DNA from: Siphonodentalium dalli
Taxonomy: Eukaryota > Mollusca > Scaphopoda > Gadilida > Siphonodentaliidae
Direction of reading: 5' to 3'
Assembly: GCA_032622095.1 (NCBI GenBank)
Contig: CP136066.1
Coordinates: forward strand, 49,386,911-49,450,910
DNA length: 64,000 bases
Shown here piece by piece: positions 61,101 to 64,000 of the stretch (its first letter is position 1; every line of letters begins with the position of its first letter). The notes under the pieces are model-generated. The model was not told the origin of the DNA. It did no database searches and saw only the letters and a program-made list of their open reading frames with translations. Made by a program: the position numbers and the translations under genes.

Positions 61101-64000
61101 GCATTGGTTATAATAATTAAAGGCACGGGCGGTGTTCGTTGCCGAAATATTAATATGTGGTCAAATCGCCACCAACAGATGGAATATTAAAATATGTACA
61201 GTTTTGTTCATATACAAACGTAATCAGCGCATGAATAGTGTATTGTCCTCAATGTGTACGATGATTGCGTAAACAACAGCATGCTCGTGTTACAGAAGTG
61301 TTGCTTCTGTTTACATAACACAACGCAATCAAATTGGTTAATCACACAAACATTATATAAACGCTCTTCATTATTTCCATATAAGAAATATAGTAACAAA
61401 CAACGCTCTTTATGCTTACCATATCCGGATCTATACAAAAGTCAGGAAACGTAACGTACTGTTTATGCCATAGTTCTGTATGATATAACAACAAATTCTG
61501 CCTATATTTTACTATTTCTGTTTATGGCGGTTTTTGACGGAAATGAATATTTTAACAGCATACCCACCGCCAAAGACAGCCCGTATCTTTAATATGAGCA
61601 ATAACAGATGTTTTTTTATTAATACCAAATGCTCTGACCATACCCAGAAGCTGCACGTTGCATGGAAAATGATATATTGAGATGTCTGCCTAAGGTCGGA
61701 TTATTTCAAGAGTCTCCCGAATGTCGTTTCATGTTGTTAGGTATATGTATATCATTACATGGTATTGGTTATAATAATTAAAGGCACGGGCGGCGTTCGT
61801 TGCAGAACTATTCATATGTGATCAAATCGCCACCAACCGATGGAATATTAAAATATATATAGCTGTGTCGAGATGTCTCCCTAAGGTCGGATTATTTCAA
61901 GAGTCTCCCTAATGTCGTTAATTTTGTTAGCTATATGTATATGTATATCAGTACATGGCATTGGTTATAATAATTAAAGGCACAGGCCGTGTTCGTTGCA
62001 GAAATATTAATATGTGGTCAAATCGCCACCAACAGATGGAATATTAAAATATGTACAGTTTTGTTCATATGCAAACGTAACCAGCGCACGAATAGTGTAT
62101 TGTCCTCAAGGTGTACGATGATTGCGTAAACAACAGCATGCTCGTGTTACAGAAGTTTTGCTTCTGTTTACATAACACAACGCAATCATATTGGTTAATC
62201 ACACAAACATTATATAAACGCTCTTCATTATTTCCATATAAGAAAAATAGTAACAAACAACGCTCTTTATGCTTACCATACCCGGATCTATACAAAAGTC
62301 AGGAAATGTAACGGTTTTTTCCTTTTGTTTGCACAACAAAGTGAAAACGATTGACAATAACATACTGTTTATGCCATATTTCTGTATGATATAACAACAA
62401 CTTCTGCCTATATTTTACTATTTCTGTTTATGGCGGTTTTTGACGGAGATGAATATTTTAACAGCATACCCACCGCCAACACCGCCCGTATCTTTAATAT
62501 GAGCAATAAAAGATATTTTTTTTATTAATACCAAATGCTCTCATCATACCCAGAAGCTGCACGTTGCATGGAAAATGATATATTGAGATGTCTGCCTAAG
62601 GTCGGATTATTTCAAGAGTCTCCCGAATGTCGTTTCATGTTGTTAGGTATATGTATATCATTACATGGTATTGGTTATAATAAGTAAAGGCACGGGCGCC
62701 GTTCGTTGCAGAACTATTCATATGTGATCAAATCGCCACCAACAGATGGAATATTAAAATATATATAGCTTTGTCGAGATGTCTCCCTAAGGTCGGATTA
62801 TTTCAAGAGTCTCACTAATGTCGTTAATTTTGTTAGCTATATGTATATGTATATCAGTACATGGCATTGGTTATAATAATTAAAGGCACGGGTGGCGTTC
62901 GTTGCAGAACTATTCATATGTGATCAAATCGCCACCAACAGATGGAATATTAAAATATATATAGCTTCGTCGAGATGTCTCCCTAAGGTCGGATTATTTC
63001 AAGAGTCTCCCTAATGTCGTTAATTTTGTTAGCTATATGTATATGTATATCAGTACATGGCATTGGTTATAATAATTAAAGGCACGGGCGGTGTTCGTTG
63101 CAGAAATATTAATATGTGGTCAAATCGCCACCAACAGATGGAATATTAAAATATGTACAGTTTTGTTCATATACAAACGTAATCAGCGCATGAATAGTGT
63201 ATTGTCCTCAATGTGTACGATGATTGCGTAAACAACAGCATGCTCGTGTTACAGAAGTTTTGCTTCTGTTTACATAACACAACGCAATCATATTGGTTAA
63301 TCACACAAACATTATATAAACGCTCTTCATTATTTCCATATAAGAAATATAGTAACAAACAACGCTCTTTATGCTTACCATATCCGGATCTATACAAAAG
63401 TCAGGAAACGTAACGTACTGTTTATGCCATAGTTCTGTATGATTTAACAACAAATTCTGCCTATATTTTACTATTTCTGTTTATGGCGGTTTTTGACGGA
63501 GCTGTATATTTTAACAGCATACCCACCGCCAAAGACAGCCCGTATCTTTAATATGAGCAATAAAAGATGTTTTTTTATTAATACCAAATGCTCTCACCAT
63601 ACCCAGAAGCTGCACGTTGCATGGAAAATGATATATTGAGATGTCTGCCTAAGGTCGGATTATTTCAAGAGTCTCCCGAATGTCGTTTCATGTTGTTAGG
63701 TATATGTATATCATTACATGGTATTGGTTATAATAATTAAAGGCACGGGCGGCGTTCGTTGCAGAACTATTCATATGTGATCAAATCACCACCAACAGAT
63801 GGAATATTAAAATATATATAGCTTTGTCGAGATGTCTCCCTAAGGTCGGATTATTTCAAGAGTCTCCCTAATGTCGTTAATTTTGTTAGCTATATGTATA
63901 TGTATATCAGTACATGGCATTGGTTATAATAATTAAAGGCACGGGCCGTGTTCGTTGCAGAAATATTAATATGTGGTCAAATCGCCACCAACAGATGGAA

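Larger units (their letters stand above)
47120..64000 (+). repeat. Large satellite array, 857-1103-bp units, at least 15 copies
   Basis: Homologous points recur at 48329, 49236, 50339, 51244, 52101, 53193, 54050, 56157, 57250, 58107, 59014, 60115, 61208, 62065 and 63167. Spacings are about 857, 907 or 1092-1103 bp, except the interval holding the 54537-55783 insertion. Each unit has two or three related subrepeats of 191-196 bp starting 'ctaaggtcggattatttcaa', plus about 0.5 kb of other sequence. A 196-bp third subrepeat makes the long form, and loss of 49 bp after 'gaaacgtaacg' makes the 857-bp form. The leftmost units are most diverged. The array continues past the window. Confidence 0.97.

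Noticed and set aside
47120-64000. CENP-B-box-like word 'gttcgttgcagaaatat' in each array unit
   Set aside because: Only the TTCGnnnnA half fits. The required CGGG half is missing, so there is no support for a centromere protein site.

Overview
This window looks like AT-rich, intron-rich, transposon-dense animal DNA, not microbial DNA. There are no long single-exon genes apart from a retrotransposon ORF. The two recognisable protein fragments are phase-1 exons of secreted or extracellular proteins: a WSC domain split by an intron with a GT donor and an AG acceptor, and a PAN/apple-like exon with a signal peptide. Many MITE-like inverted-repeat elements, LINE remnants, minisatellites and recurring 'acatgta' motifs resemble marine invertebrate genomes. 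A mollusc or another lophotrochozoan is my best guess, and a lancelet is possible. I cannot name the species.

Left part (1-15 kb): no gene is supported. It holds two diverged copies of one long repeat. Copy 1 is uninterrupted at 1-1917. Copy 2 is split into 9998-10755 and 13672-14657 by about 2.9 kb of extra DNA. Several foldback or MITE elements lie in and around these copies, including a 189-bp near-perfect hairpin at 1175-1363 and piggyBac-like TTAA elements near 3.5 and 8.2 kb.

Middle part (15.8-33 kb): two exons of a WSC-domain gene (15829-15969 and 17878-18040, + strand) join in phase to give one complete domain. The intron between them holds a hairpin MITE, an 11-bp minisatellite, a TTAA element and a dispersed repeat. 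Another TTAA element follows the second exon. Then come a tandem duplication carrying decayed LINE reverse transcriptase (21.2-23.2 kb), a further TTAA element (25.8 kb) and inverted-repeat pairs. At 32137-32401 is the first exon of a second secreted-protein gene, with a PAN/apple-like cysteine pattern. An in-frame 75-bp minisatellite follows it.

Composite element (34.5-43.8 kb): about 9.26 kb is bounded by roughly 250-bp inverted repeats whose tips read GGGTCCGTGAAGTTAGC. Inside are two facing tracts of degenerate CCATTAA repeats, a nested pair of inverted-repeat elements, a 177-bp tandem satellite, and a 5'-truncated CR1/Jockey-like LINE (40114-42161, - strand) with a 12-bp target-site duplication.

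Right part (44.7-64 kb): satellite DNA. A degenerate array of 40-60-bp units (44.7-46.6 kb) is followed by a large array of 857-1103-bp units that runs off the window end. Unit length depends mainly on two indels, a 196-bp subrepeat and a 49-bp segment. A 2.8-kb block of three units is duplicated, and one copy carries a 1.25-kb TIR element that itself encloses a LINE tail. The short ORFs repeated through the array look like non-coding by-products.
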